A DNA stretch of 64,000 nucleotides from Anarhynchus alexandrinus (taxonomy: Eukaryota; Chordata; Aves; Charadriiformes; Charadriidae). How positions within the stretch are numbered: position 1 is the first letter of the stretch; the number at the start of each line of letters is the position of its first letter. A program made the position numbers and the translations under genes. Of the stretch, positions 1 to 13,900 are shown piece after piece. Under the pieces are notes generated by a model. The model did no database searches, had not been told where the DNA came from, and saw only the letters and a list, made by a program, of their open reading frames with translations. Location of the stretch: assembly GCA_008711295.1 (NCBI GenBank), contig VUYV01000081.1:3221607-3285606 (forward strand), given 5' to 3'.

Positions 1-1300
1 GTAAACAAAAAAAGAAATTTTTAGAGAGGAAATCTCTAACCCCTGAACGTGGAAAGGAAGAGGTGCTTCAGCTCTTATGGAACATGGTATCTTCCTATGT
101 TTAACAAAACACCATTTTTACCCATCAGTCCTGCAATACCTATAGAAAAATTATGTAGCCTGTATTAATCCTAAGCAGTGTCGGATAATACCTGAGATGC
201 GAGGCACATTTACATCTGCCATCTGATTTTCTGCCTTTTTTGCAGCATTATCACAGTACTAGAGGACCTTTCCATGTGCTCGGGGAATGCAAACAGCTAC
301 ATTATGGCTGCTGTCTACACAGTAGGAAAAGAAAAGAAGCTCTCAGAATCATTTTTCCCTACTCTAGCCAGCACATCAGCATATGACCAAGTGTAATTTT
401 GCACGAGAGATGTGTAATTTACCCTCCTGGAGCATAAATTGGCCCAGTATACAAAAATGAAACAACATTAAGGCTGAGTTTGTTTTTATATATCTCTAGT
501 AGGACTAGGAGTTGAAAAATTATAGTCATTTATTTTTCACACAAAGAAACCATTGTGTAATACGACCCTACACACACACACAAGGAATTTGGGTAACAGT
601 GGTCTCTCTTTCTCTGGTTTTAAAAGCAGAAATCAAGAAACGTAATTTTGCAGTATCTTCTTTTTGAAAGAATAAAGATGCTTTATTTCTAGGTCATGAG
701 TTTTGGTGCAGCCCAAACCGATAGTAACTGAAAATTAATTTATAAAATCGTCTCACTGCAGCTATCACTGGACAATAAGTCTGTATCTTATCATTAAAGA
801 GAAAAAAAAATACATTAACCGTAGTAAGCGCAGGACCCAGTAAATAAAAGAGCTGCTTTTTCAAGGAGAGGATGAAATGAGTCTGCAGTGTGAGTGTTTG
901 GGTTGCCAGTATATCCTCTGCACGAGTTGAGCAAGCAAAAGGCTGCGAAGGCATGGCTCGCCAATTTTATTCCTCCCAGAGATGTCAAGGAACTTCCAGC
1001 TAAGAAGCAAAACCACCAGATGAGATACGTAGCCCTTACGGTGATTCTTCTCACCCAAGACCTGATTCAGTGGCAACGTGCTTTAATACTTTAGGTTAGC
1101 GTATTCTGACATAGAGCCTTTATTTGGTGAATGATGATGTCATAATTCCATGTCCAAGTTGCTGAAGTTTAAAAAACATACCAAAACCGGAAGTATCTAG
1201 AGGAAAGAAATTAAAGAATATATAAAATTGTTTCTAAATTATCTATGAATTTCTATAATTGTAAAATAGATGTCTAGTTTTATCATTTTATAATTTCTAG
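1..1300 (+). other. SDCCAG8: SDCCAG8 intron (3' part)
   Basis: AT-rich intronic sequence ending at the tttctag acceptor. I see a short (CA)n run near 570-582 and no exon, repeat family or RNA gene. Confidence 0.75.
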
Positions 1301-1409
1301 TAAACGAACTGGATTCGTTGCTGACCTCCCAGAATACATTCATAGCAAAATTAAAGGAAGAATGCTGTATTTTGGCAAGGAAGTTGGAACAAATATCAGG
1401 AAAATACAG
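1301..1409 (+). CDS. SDCCAG8: SDCCAG8 internal coding exon (LTSQNTF segment)
   Basis: Internal exon of SDCCAG8, a coiled-coil protein of the centrosome and cilium base (human NPHP10/BBS16 gene). The exon follows a tttctag acceptor and ends at a GTTAGT donor. It starts with two bases of a split codon and then reads NELDSLLTSQNTFIAKLKEE, continuing to QISGKY, with the last codon split as AG|. The LTSQNTF..KLKEECC and LEQIS motifs match the human C-terminal coiled coil. Length is 109 nt. The AG phase joins in frame to the exon at 8067, where the next base completes an Arg codon. I did not find the preceding exon, which should lie left of the window. Identification is by recalled family sequence, not by a database search. 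Confidence 0.93.
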
Positions 1410-4400
1410 GTTAGTATGTTTTTCTTATCCTGTCCCTTTTAGTATTAGGACATGCTGCCTTATTTTTTTATTTGTATTTTTATATTTATTATTCTTCATC
1501 ATGTCCCAGGTATTACACATCATCTCAATATAGTATATGCCTCTTAAGAAACATGGATGGATTTTTATCCAGGGTAATTCTAATTTTCTGCTTTTCAGGT
1601 TATGTTTCTAGCTAGTACTTCCAATTTCCTAGATAATTCCAATGTAAAAATTGCACACTATTTTCTTCCGGATGTTCATATGCTTAATATGAAGAGTGGT
1701 AAATTGTTAACAGAGCTAAAATGTTAGTTTATCTGAAATTATATGAAAAATACTAAATATTTAAAGTTCTCAAAACTGTAGTCTGTCGGTTTATTTATTT
1801 ACTTAAAGGTCCATTTATAGTTATCTCTGAAATAATTGTCATCAAAATTGCTTGGCATCGAAGCTCTGATTTTGCTGCTGCTTGTTATGTGGCGCTCTTG
1901 TCAAAATCAATAGCAGGTCTAAATACAAAGCCATTAAAAATTCAGGAACAGAACAAAACCTGGAAGCAATAACTGGTTTAAATAAATACAAAAGTATGAA
2001 GGTATCTATTTAAAAGTTTTATAGGATAGCACTATCTTTTTAAAAAAAAAAATATGAATTTTGTCGTCCTATACTAGTAAATCACTTGAGTTTATGTTTT
2101 TAAGTGTGAAAATAGTCTCTGTCAAAACTTTGTGCAGGGTTCGTAATTAGAGTAGTAAACAGGACTGAAGTGGTGAGTGGCATTCTGCAACTTTTGTCAA
2201 TTTTCTGCCATGTAAATGTGGTAATTAGGGTAGGATTCATCTCCCATGGCTTCCGGGAAGTAAGGAAGACACTCAGCAAAGATAAAATCGGTTTTCAAGA
2301 TAGCGTTCTTCTGCTGGGCGGATTTAATCGTCCTCTTGAGGTAACATAACAGGGGCAACGCTCACTCCGGGGGGAGAGCTCGTTTATCCCAATATCCTGC
2401 TTCCAGGAATGGACAAAGGGGAATGAGATAAGTAGATGACAGACATATGTACACATAAAAAAATACGTGATGCTTCCCACAGGTACTGCCTCCACTGCCC
2501 ATCCTACTTTCCACTGAATGTAAAGTGTTGACTAGCTGTTAAGTGGCTGAATTTGGGAGATGAATCCCATCCAGAGAAATGAGAAACTTGAGGAAATGTA
2601 AGCGATCTTCCCTTGCAAATGTCGTGATGGGTACTCGAGAGAGAAGCAAGCAGATCTTCTTCTTCTGAAAAAGCAGAGCCTCCTCTGCTAAAGTAATACA
2701 AAATCTAAACAGATTCAAATCGTATTATTATTCCAGCAATAAAAATGCACACAGACTTTGTTGCTAGAGCTCACAGTCGCAGGCTAGTAACTGTAAAAGG
2801 ATGAAGGAAAGACAGAAAACATACTGTGAAAACACATTATTCCCTGAAAATAAATACCGGAGATTGCCAAGTGTTTCCCCACCTAGCAGCATTAGCTGAC
2901 TGTGTCGAGAACCTGGAAAAGGGAACGGGAGCCCTCTTGGATCTCCAGAAAGTGGTATTTTGCACGAGAAATGGTATAGAAGAATGGATGAAAGCAGTTC
3001 TGAGGAGTGGCCCTAAAATAGCTTGAGCTCGCCTTCCCGGGAGCGGGGGCTGCTGCAGTCAGTAACGCGGACGGAGAAATCGGTGGGGGCAAAGCAAGCG
3101 TGGGAAAAGGAGAGCAGAAAAGTGGAACTGGAGGTGGTGGGAAACGGTCAACTAATAGACGGCTTCAAAAAGAGATGTGATCAGGAGATCGGATGCTGAA
3201 AATTGCTTTTGCAAAGCTTTAAATGCACGATCAATATGTATCTTTCAGTAGCGCCTCTCCAAAAGGCGATCTTCATGCTCGTTGTCACTGGATATAGTGT
3301 AAAACCACAGCTGTGGGGCAGAGTGCGGTAGCTTGGTCTTCTGGAAAGAGGTAATCATTTTTGGAAGATTTTGTAACTCTGTTCTCCCGTACATTAATAA
3401 AAGCCCACCGTGAAGCAGCAGCGTGCCCTATTTGCATGGAAAAGGTCTTTTCCGTGGTTTTTGGCTTGGTTTTGGCCTTCTCATAAACTGAATTTTGGAC
3501 CTGGATGTATATTGTCTTGCTATACGTCTAGAATCTTTGTGCCTTAGATTCTATGGGGCTAAGAAATAACTGTATACTAGCGGTACCGTTACTTAATTGG
3601 TAAAAAACTCAAGGTTTTTGAATAACAGATGCAAGAGTAAGTTGATATAAAATTTTTAGGTTTTGATAGGAAATAAAGGGCCCATTTCTCATCAGAGGCA
3701 TTTCAAATTTATATGTGACAGCTACATATTTGCACAATTTCAGTGGGACGCCTCTGAATTGCACGTCTATTTTTATATTTAATACAGGCTTTCTGGGAAA
3801 CCTAAACTGAAGTTTTCTTGTTCATGCGTCAGCTGGAACCATTTTTGTGAGCGAGCCCCTCCACAGGATTCGGAAAGCTTCAGATAGACAATGTCAGACA
3901 AATTAGAAACCCCTCAAGCTGTGCAGAAAGAAGATAGGGTCTGTGAAGGTTTTTGTATGCATAGGCATGTTTAAAAATATAGTCCTTTGTTGATTTCTTC
4001 TCTGTTATTTTGTTCTTTTTTTTTTTCCCCCTCTGGTTGTCACTGCCTGAGTTTCTAGGTTGTAGATTAATGCTTAACACTACCCACTGTGTATTTGTGA
4101 TTTGCGTTTTGTAATTAAGGGGAACAATGGGAGTCCATTGGGTCTCGTTATATATAATGGTTGGTTTAATTTGTTTCACTTCTATCTTGTTAATTGTAAA
4201 TTGATCATTAAGATTTGAATTCTAATCTGTCACCAGGGTTGTGAGTATTGAAGCTAGAGCAATGATCCTGGTTTTAATCACTGATGATGAGAAACAAATT
4301 TTATAATTTTGGTACATATTGCAGTTCATATATTTTAACACTGTATTTTATGGTGTTATAAATATTGTTAAATGACTTTTAGTGTAGTTTTACTGTTTGG

Positions 4401-7400
4401 ACTATAATGTATAAATTATATTACTGGTTTGGCAGCGGTAGGCATCCAACTGTGTGAGTTTAATTGAAGTAAGGAGCACACATCCGGCTGAACTATTTTT
4501 CTGCGTGTTTGGTTGACTGCAGTCATTGTGCTCAACACCAGGAGTGAAACGTCTGCTGAAGGTAGCCGTAAGGAGACGGGAAAGAGTCTGGCTGAAGGAT
4601 CAGTCGTTAAAATTACAGGCGACGATACTGCGGCAGCAGAAAATATTTTAGAGCGTGTATTTAATTGCTGTAGAATTAAACAGTTGGTTTTAAGAGCAGG
4701 AAAAGGCAGCGCTTAAGAAGCGCTGCAATGCAAAAGATAGTTGAGATGACTAAAGACAGCTCTGCCACTTTAGCGTTCAAAAATCATCTCATCCTAAAAA
4801 TATCCTGAGACGGACTTTGAATTGTGGCTGTTTAACGTTTGCTGGTTCTTTGCCTCCAGTACTGGAATGCTTTGGAGGAACCTGGTCATTTTTTTTCCCA
4901 AGACACTCCCAGCAAGGATGGTAGATGAAAACTTAAATTTGTTTTTAAATAGAAGTTGAGGCTTTCTTGATCGTTGAACGGATTCAGAAGTGTAGAGGGT
5001 TTTTTGTTGTTGTCCCTGTCCTCCCCCCTCAGTCATCATCAATTATTTTTAATATAGTGACAAGTAAATAGATTTTGGCAAAATCTATTACCCATCTACT
5101 TACAAGCATGTATCCTCCATTTTCATTTTCATGTGATGTTGTAGCTTTGCTCTGCGCAGTTTTGAAATGATACTGATTTCGTACAGGTCTTTTGAGCGTA
5201 TCGGATCTCCGAAGCACTCACGGGTACGTTAGAATGACTGTATGAGTGTGGGACCAGCCCGAGCCTGGAGAAGCGCGGCTCCACGCAGAGTTCGGCTCAG
5301 ATGGCCACACTCCAAATGTCTGCACACATCGGTTTCTTCCGAGTCCACCGTGGCTCACTGCTCGCTCTGTCGGACCCGGAGTAGCTCTTGTGGAGCACCA
5401 TCCGCACGGCCGCGCTGTGTCCTTCAGTCGTTCTGGATCCGTCAGGCACAGTGCATAGATTTTTCTGAATTACCTCTGTCCCTGGCGTTGCGTGTGGGCT
5501 ATCTCTGAAGTTCGGGGCTGTGTACTTTGGCACCTGCACCCCTCCCTCTCCCGTCCCTGCTGTGACAGCTTGGGAGCAGAGTGATTCAGAAGCTTTTCTT
5601 ATTATAATTATGGTGGTGGTGTGGTTTTTGGTTTGTTTTTTTTTTTAACCCAACAATTTGGAAGTTATTTAAATATCACATAGAATTAACTGCTGTATCT
5701 TAATCTTTGGAATCTGAGGTGCATGAGTGGTATATTTTAAGATGCAGAGGGAATCTTTGTCAGGTGATAATGAAGCCTCGTGCTGTGCAGTCTTGGATTG
5801 GGACCGGTGTTCTCTCTTTAACGCTGACACACGTGAACCTTTTAACATTGACCTTAATAGGCATTCTGCCCTTGATATGGGCTGTCGTCTAGAATTTCAG
5901 TGTAGTGAAGTACTTGAATCTGGGTGGTCAGACTCTTAGATATTTACTTGGAAGGGACATTGTGTAAATAATATTTTAACTGGAATGATTTTTTTTTTTG
6001 AGTTCAACTGTAATTACAACAGATGTTTTAGGAGAAGAGAATGCAAGTAATGCGGTTCAAAGCGTCAGGCGTTTAGAGCTGTATTTTAGAGATTAGTGAT
6101 CGTGCTACTCATGTTTTCAATGAATTCGGTACTTTCTTATGTTTCATTAATCGTAATTTTCAGTAGCGTTTTGGCTTTGGTTGATTTGAATCCCTTCGTC
6201 TTTCCAGAAAGACTTCAGGCACCTTCACGTGTGCTGAAGATGAATAAGTCCCTTTAAAACTTTGAGATGTTTATCACCTTGAAAGTTGTTTCTGCTGTTT
6301 CCATGAAGGAGACAGCCACACATAAGTACAGAAAAAGAAGCAGGATCCTCCGGTTGGGAAACCCTACCAGCATGATAATTTACAGTATTCCCGTGTGGCA
6401 AATGCTGTTGTTGCATTGTGCTGGCAAAAAAAAGGGACGCAATCTTGAGTTGGGTCCCTGTCGCCACTTGGTTAGGCTGTGTCACGCCAGGTCTCTGTCG
6501 AGCTGCTCTGTGGTGGAGCTCTGCTTTTAGCTGCTGGTTGTCTTTCTCGCAGTATCACTGTCAGTACAGACTGCATTCATACTGTGTGATAACAATTGGT
6601 CCAATTGACAACGCTTTGTTAATGCTGACATTTAAGTTAGTAGTATTCCTGTTAAATGACCGGTTTAAAAATTCAGCTACAGTGACCTTCCTATAACCTC
6701 CTGCCCACTGTTACATACCCGGCTGGGAAACTCTCCTGCGTTTGGGTTTGATGTACATCAGCGCGATTCCGCTGTGTTTGTCAGCGATGTTCCTTAATAG
6801 AGCTGTAACTCCCTATCTAAATTCAGTTATATGCAGTCTTCTTCCAAAGTTTCCCATGCTAAGTTCTTTCAAATTCACAGATGATATCATGTATTGTTCT
6901 CTATTTAAACATGGAAAGATTATGTTGTCGTTTCCAGATTTGACTTGTCAGTGTAACAACATGTTTTTGAGGGAGGAGTATTCCTTCCCCCCTGCACTTT
7001 GTTGTATTTTTCAGAATGTCAGTTGTTGTTGCATTCTGTAACAGCCAGGAAGGTAAAGTATCTTTCTGCTGCAAATGCAGCATATTTAAGTTTATGATTT
7101 AAAGATATATCTGAAGCTTTTTAACCTCGAGATCTGGAGTGGCAGATGCCATAAAACAAATTTGCTTGCTTTTGATTCTTACTTTCTGATGGTATAGCAG
7201 ATTCTGACATGTTCTCATTAACCTTTTCCAAAGAGTTAAACTGTACAAGTGCATAATGTATATTTTATCACAATTTAATCTGAGATCTTTTCCTGATATT
7301 AAGAAACAGCTCATGCCTTTTTCTCCACGGGCTGATGGTTAGAGATGTAGCAAGTGGCAGTCCCAGGTCATTCGTGGATCTGGTGTCTCTGCTCACCCGT

Positions 7401-8066
7401 GAAGAATAAGAATTGCTAGAAGTGACTAATTTTCTTAAAGACTGTGCCGAGTTTTATGTAGATCAGGGTGTGCCTGTATGATATTTTCCTTGTTTCTTAA
7501 GGTTTTATTAATTTTCCTCTTAATATGTGGTTGGTTTTTTTTTTAATCTGCGTTATGGTAATTTGGACATGTCAGGTTAGTAAAGTTTCTAAAACAGTAC
7601 CACTCTTGAGAGTTCAACCTGTACAGCGCAGTAAAGGTTGAACAAATTTCCAGTAGCCGTTTTCTAAACTGGATGTTAGCTTTTACTAATGAAGAACTTG
7701 AAATACGTTTTCAAAATGCTGGCCAAATTCTTGCTTAACAAGTATGAATTTACATTTATTGATCTTATTTAACATCAATGCATTCTGCCAATTTACATGC
7801 CTGTTTAAATTAGGCTGAAATGAGCATAGCCAACCTATGACTGAGTGGTTGCCATCGGCGTATTTACCAGATACCCTTCAGCATCGTGATCTTTTGCCTT
7901 CAGATTGTTTGAAACGCTGTTTTGTTTCTGAAAGTTCTAGTAATAGCCCGTTTATGCATTTACATATCCATGTATGAAATTTTATAAACGCTGAAGCCAC
8001 ATATTGATGGCACGCTGCGGGATGAAATCTGACAACATCCATCATCGCTGTGTTTTACTTCTGTAG
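1410..8066 (+). other. SDCCAG8: SDCCAG8 intron
   Basis: Intron of about 6.7 kb between two confident exons. It is mostly AT-rich, with T homopolymers at about 4015, 5635 and 5990. A locally GC- and CpG-richer patch at about 5225-5560 gives overlapping frames on both strands but no recognisable protein. No CR1 copy is visible. Confidence 0.85.
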
Positions 8067-8198
8067 ATCTGAAGTCAACCAGCTTAGTCAGGAAAAAGAG
8101 TATCTTCATGGCAGATTGGAGAAGATGCAGAAACGGAATGATGAATTGGACCAGCAATGTATCCAGCACGGGAGAATGCATGAGAGGATGAAGTCGAG
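8067..8198 (+). CDS. SDCCAG8: SDCCAG8 internal coding exon (RNDELDQQC segment)
   Basis: Second SDCCAG8 exon in the window, 132 nt, with acceptor cttctgtag and donor GTAGGA. Its first base completes the Arg codon begun at 1409. It then reads SEVNQLSQEKEYLHGRLEKM and, further on, RNDELDQQCIQHGRMHERM, ending in a split AG|. Human SDCCAG8 has the same heptad-rich pattern here (SEIAQLSQEK, RRNEELEEQC, QHGRVHETM), so the match is specific. The segment is alpha-helical coiled coil rich in E, K, Q and R, with no catalytic motif. The donor opens an intron of about 37.6 kb before the exon at 45848. Confidence 0.95.
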
Positions 8199-8506
8199 GT
8201 AGGAGGTCCTGTTAAGCTGTCGGTATGTGGTATGCGCTACTGTACCTGTTGTGTTGGGTAAACAGAAAAATGACACGAGGTTGTTGGAAAGTAATGTTCT
8301 TTCCTTATGAAAATGACCGCCCCTTCCCCCTCCCCAAGCATTCTGTCAAGTTTTTTTTTTATAACATCTTTTGCTTGTGCCGTTTTGGATAAATAAAAGG
8401 AAAGCTTGAACAACAGAGTCTTCCAAAGAATTCAAGCCTGGTACATATGTGTGTGGGCTGCTTCGGCTGTTCTCTGCTTTAACTTGGATGAATTGTCTTA
8501 CCATAT

Positions 8507-8531
8507 TAAAAAAAAAAAAAAAANAAAAAAA
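8507..8531. repeat. Poly(A) tract containing an ambiguous base
   Basis: A long A run with an N at 8524, followed by A/C-rich and then G-rich sequence to about 8570. The N probably marks an unresolved homopolymer length in the assembly. Confidence 0.85.
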
Positions 8532-10905
8532 ACCCACAAAAAAAACCCCAAAACAAACGGGGGGGCAGCGGGGAGGAGACAGGAGGTTATTCAGTAGTAT
8601 GAATATAGAGTACAGATGTGGATTCCGTAATAGGTGTATTTTGGGGGTTTACCATCTTACCTTTTGCAGTAATATTTGAGTTGTATAAGCAGACAAACCT
8701 TACTGAAGATCGTAGTAGCCGGGGAACTATTAAGAGCTTCCAGGCACCGTTAGCCTTTTCCGAGAAGCAGCGGCTTCCTCAGGAAGAGCTGGGAGCAGCT
8801 ACGGCAGGGCTGGCACGGAGTTTTGCCACCGATGCCGACTGACCGTTCTGGCGGGAGCGTCCAGACTGGTAACGCCTCGCGCTGTGATTTGGATTACACG
8901 TTCTTACAGATCACTGCGGAGACTTTTCTTTTTGGTACCGGAAAGTTGGTCTATGATCTCCCGTTCTGTTTTCCGCTCCATGTTCAGCGTAACGGGCGCT
9001 GGGGAGGGCTTAGGCACACTTGGGGAGGCAGAGGACAGAGCAGGGAGATGGCTGAGAGGCAGCTCTGCAAACCCGATCAGCCAGGCTGCCTCTTGGCAGC
9101 AGCGAAAGGCAAAACGCAGTTTAACTTCATTAGGACTAGGTAGTCCTGGCTGGGCAAAATTCTGGTGGATTTTTATTTTGACTACTGACCACCTGATACG
9201 AGCAGAGCTTGCGTGTACTGAAGCAGCCAGAATTGGATGCTCAGGTTTTTTCAACTATTGATTTTTTTTTTATTATTATTATTTTTTGCTGGCATCTCTT
9301 CGTTCTCTGTCCGTCCACATCAGCTTGTTTCTTGCAAACTCTCTATACATCCTTTGCAGTCATCCAGGGCCCCCTTCTTTCCTCTTCCTTTTCAGATTTC
9401 TGTCTGTACCTCATCCTGTTCTCCTGTAGCCCAGGATTGTCATCATCTTTTATAGTTCAGAGAACAAAGAAGTTAAAAATGCGATGACCATGTCCCTAAT
9501 CCATGTGACCACGGGATCCTTCCGTTCATCTCACCTCCCTTTTGGTTTCTTTACTTGTGGTAGATTCTTAGCATATGGGGGACATGCACTGAGGACTCGG
9601 GGTTACTTTCAGAGGAAAAAAGAATTAAATCTTGTTTCTATTTTTTCCCCTAGCTGTTCTTCTCTAGACTTGTTAGCATCCAGTTGAATTTAAGACTGCT
9701 TTGTGAGATTTTAGGACAACCTCTCCTCTCTCAGAACCAAAGAAATCTACTGGAAAATGTTGCTCGTTCTCTGCTGCAGCAGCAATGATTAAACACTGGA
9801 AAAGATTGAAAGCATTAATCCAGAACAGAGAAGTGGTTTGAGAGCAGAGTGGCCGTGCTGCAGGCTGTGACTTACCTTCTGCTGCTGTTTAGCTGACAGC
9901 AAGGAGAGAAAACAGGACAGTGATAGCATTTGTCTCATTTAATATTTTAGAATATGCGAATATGGCAGAGATTATCAGGTGTTTGAATCATGGACAGTAT
10001 ACTTTACCAGCATTTTAAGAGAGGACTCTGTTAACATATTTTTAATTATGATCTTCCACTGTATTCATTTAAAATCCAGGTAATAACTTCTAAGGCTGAT
10101 AGAATAAACTGCTTTAAAAAAATCAGTGTAATCTAATTTTAGTTTCCATGTGAAAACTGTAATAGATATTCAGTATCGGTTCCCAAATGCTATAAATCAG
10201 CTATGAAGTATTCAGATTTAAGTGAAAAAAAGCAGAAAGTATAACTACTACAACAAATAAATCTCCCAATTCCTTATATTTATGTTGAAGGACTTCCACC
10301 AAATAAAAATAGTGATTTTTCTCTTCTGATTTTGAAAATAGACATCTGACTATGCTATTTAGTAAAGGCAGAAGAACAAAAAATAATCATGTGTTTTGCT
10401 TCAGATTTTCATCCATCACTCAGATACTAATAATCACAACAAAATAGTATTAAGGATGATTACTTCTCAACACAGTATGTTTTCCCTTTGTACGCAGCTA
10501 CAAATAGCACGGGTCTTTTTGCAACACCGTCCTGCGAAGGGGGTTCCTACCTCATTTTCTGTCTGTTGTTATTCTGGCTCTCCTTAGAAAGTTTCTTGTA
10601 TCAAAATGATTTTGACTTGACTTGGGACCTAACATTTAGATTCGAATAATAAGGAGTTGTGGCATTTGTTTAAGAAGAAATCTCTGTCACTACTTGTGTT
10701 CTTCTAGAAGAATATGAGAGGCCATGTTATAACTATTTGGTGGAAGGAGCAAGATCTAAATGAACAGTCGGAATTTCTTTTAGAGCAACAATATTTTGGT
10801 GATCGTGATAGTTGCATTCCTAAAAGTGAACAAGACAACTCTTTCTTTGTCGTTCCTATCTCTCTGTCTGAATGTGCTGGATGTGAATATAATCCGAAAT
10901 AACGT

Positions 10906-10930
10906 AAAGCAGGTTTTCAAAACCTGCTTT
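10906..10930. repeat. Perfect 12-bp hairpin
   Basis: The arm AAAGCAGGTTTT is followed by a single C and then its exact reverse complement AAAACCTGCTTT. It lies deep in the giant SDCCAG8 intron, with no open reading frame that would make it a terminator of interest. Confidence 0.85.
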
Positions 10931-13900
10931 TAAAAGATTGCTTTAAATTGCTATCAACAAAGATTATTTTAAAGCAGCCTTTTCAATGCAGTGTGAATAT
11001 CCATACCTTCTCAGTGTGTTTTTGCTCAGTGAAACACAGCATTAAAAGAAGTAGATGTCCATCTGAACGCTATAGTGGACGTACACCGTTGGGGCAAACT
11101 TGGGTTGACAGACGTATGGTTTGCAGGACCAGGGTGACACATTAAAACTGTAGTAGATCTTGTGAAGAGGTGTGCATTCAGTGTTGTTAATCTAGCAGCC
11201 CTGTGGGTCTTTGCTTTAGATACATATATGATGTTTTTTACATTAGTTTGTGCTTGTTTTGATTCTTTTGCAGTTAGGTACTTGTCATTTTAGACAGTGT
11301 TTTGTTCAGTTAAGTAGATTATCTCAAAAGTATTAATAAACATGACGTAGGGTCACTGATGTGCCACTGGAAGTGAACTGGTCAGCGTGTGTGACTTTAT
11401 GGATCTGAAGCTTGGAGAAATAAATTCTCTTAGGTGGCAAACAGCACATTGGTATAAATTTTCAACCTGAAAGCAAATTTTATTATTAAATTCTTCGAAT
11501 TCCCATTCTGTAGATCTGTGTTGATAGTAGAAATTAGCAGGTAGCAGAAAGTACAGAATTTCTCGTAGGACAGCTATAAAGATAGAAAGCTAGCCAAGAA
11601 TAAAAAGAATATGTACCAAAAATATAAGGTTAAACTACCCTTCCGTTTTCCTTCTCTGCTTCACTCCACAAAGAAGAGATTCCAGAGGAAGGAAGACCCA
11701 AGATCAGATTAATTGGGTAATTGTACGCATAATGTTGGTTCATTCTTTATCTCTTTTCAAACCGAATTCCAAGCCATGCCTTTTCACCCCTGTAGCTAGA
11801 CCAGTTCTATAAACGCAGATCCACTTTTCACAAGCTCTGTTCTCTTCCAGTTTGGGCAGCAAGAAGAAAAAGATAAGAATCTGCCTTGATGTATATTATT
11901 AATGAAACGTATTTATTAAAAAGTAATATTTACCCAAGCTGCCATGGGTCAGGATTCCATCAAGCTGTTTAAGCTTTATAAATCCAATGTCTATGAAGTC
12001 AAACAAATCTCCTACAACAGCTCTTGTAGGTACAAGGTTCAATTATGGCTTTGCTTTTCTGCATCTGTTCTTCTTCTCATAAAGCAACCATTTGATTGTA
12101 AGTCACCTATTTAGAGAATTTCTTCGGTGGACAGCCGGTGTCTAAATAGGGAAGCATTTAATTTAATATATCTACCTCTTTTCTGTGTACGTTTCCTGTT
12201 AAAGACCCAGGTGATATGTGGAAATAGAGCAAATATGGAGCGGTGTCTTCAAGCAGGAGAAGAAAATCCTGGGCAATCGCTTTCCTTTTTTCCAGATGAG
12301 CCAGCCATGCCTCTGCGTTTTATCAAGCAGCAAAAAAGAGCATATGGGCAGTAACTTGTATGAAGTAGGAGGGCTTTTTTTGAAATCTTTTTAAATAAAA
12401 CATAAATTTAGAAGCTTCTAATGAGTTTTTTTTTCCAAATATGTTTCCAAACTGAGTTCAGTAGATGGGATCTGGGGCTATGAGTTTTCTCTAAAACTGC
12501 AGTTTTGGTGATTAGAGTTGGCATTACTGTTATTTTTGCTGTACTGTGTGTGATCACTGTCCAATCTGTGTAACGTTAACAATAATAATACATTTCGTGC
12601 AAATTCGCATGGGGCTTTTTGTTGTGGTAGCTTTCTGGGGGTGACGGTGTGGCACGTATTTCGACTGTATTTTTGGGAGCTAAAGTTAAAAAGAAGAGCC
12701 GACAGGACTGGCAGTTTTGGGGCAGATGTGTGTCTATTCCTCAGGCATCAGTGGTTGTAAGTTAACTATAAAAATGTTACAACCATCTGTGTAACAAGAC
12801 GGCAGAGATCTGCTCTTGCCTGTTACTATAAATAAGAAGGAGATTTGTTTGACTTCATAGACATTGGATTTATAAAGACTATATGTGTCAAGTCGCAACT
12901 ACGTGCCATGTTGCTGAGATGTGTCTGCAGCCAACTACCTGGGGTGTCTTCCCCTTCAGACAAGCTAGTGTAGTGCAGCAACTGGGCAGAAACGTCTCCA
13001 GAGCCCAACACGGGACAAATTCAGGTTTGTTTCCTACCTATGGGGCAATGTATGAGTCTTACGGGTAAAGCTCATCTGGAAGGGTGGCTAAAACGGATTC
13101 TTAAACGGACCACTCAAGGAGTTAGAGAGGGGATGTGGTATTCGGTTTGACAACGGTTTTAAAGGTCTTTTTCCCCCCATTCAATTTCTTCTCGTTGTTG
13201 TTACCAAGTGATAGTGTGTGAGAAATCACGTATGCATGAGACAACACATATATATGAAAACTGAGACGTATATTGAGAATATACCAGCAGTTTCTACTAA
13301 CTGATACATAAAATCACAATAGCTGGTTTGCCGTCACTATTACACTTCTGAATAGAGATTTTGGATTTCTTTGGCAAATCTTTAGTAGAATAATTGATTA
13401 AAATTATTTCTTGATAACTCGAGCAATCAAGTTGCATTTAAAATTTTACATTTTTTCCCTAAAGCTCTTGTACATTTTTTGTGTTTTCAAGAAACAGTGA
13501 TGGGTAGAGCAGCTCAGTTTTGATCATTGCCTAAAATACTTCTGTTTTTTTTTCCAGTCCAGTTTGTTCTTTGTTGGCTATATTGTCTTTCTTATTTTTA
13601 TTTTACTGATAGGTTAGTATTTTTTCAAGTACCGTTGAGGCAATTGTTACTATCTTTTTACTAGACCAATCATCTGTTCTGAAATGTAATTATAGAATAA
13701 AAATGCACTATATTATGGCTTTTTAGTTTAAATCGCATTAGTTTTTATATTTAAAATAGAGATTAACATACATAGTGCTCATAACATCTCTGATATTAAA
13801 GTTTCCTGGATATTTAAAGAGCAGTGTGCTCCACTTTCTCCCGAGCATCGTGATTCATACCCACATATCTTTGGTGTGGTTTTGCTGTGACCACGGCACA

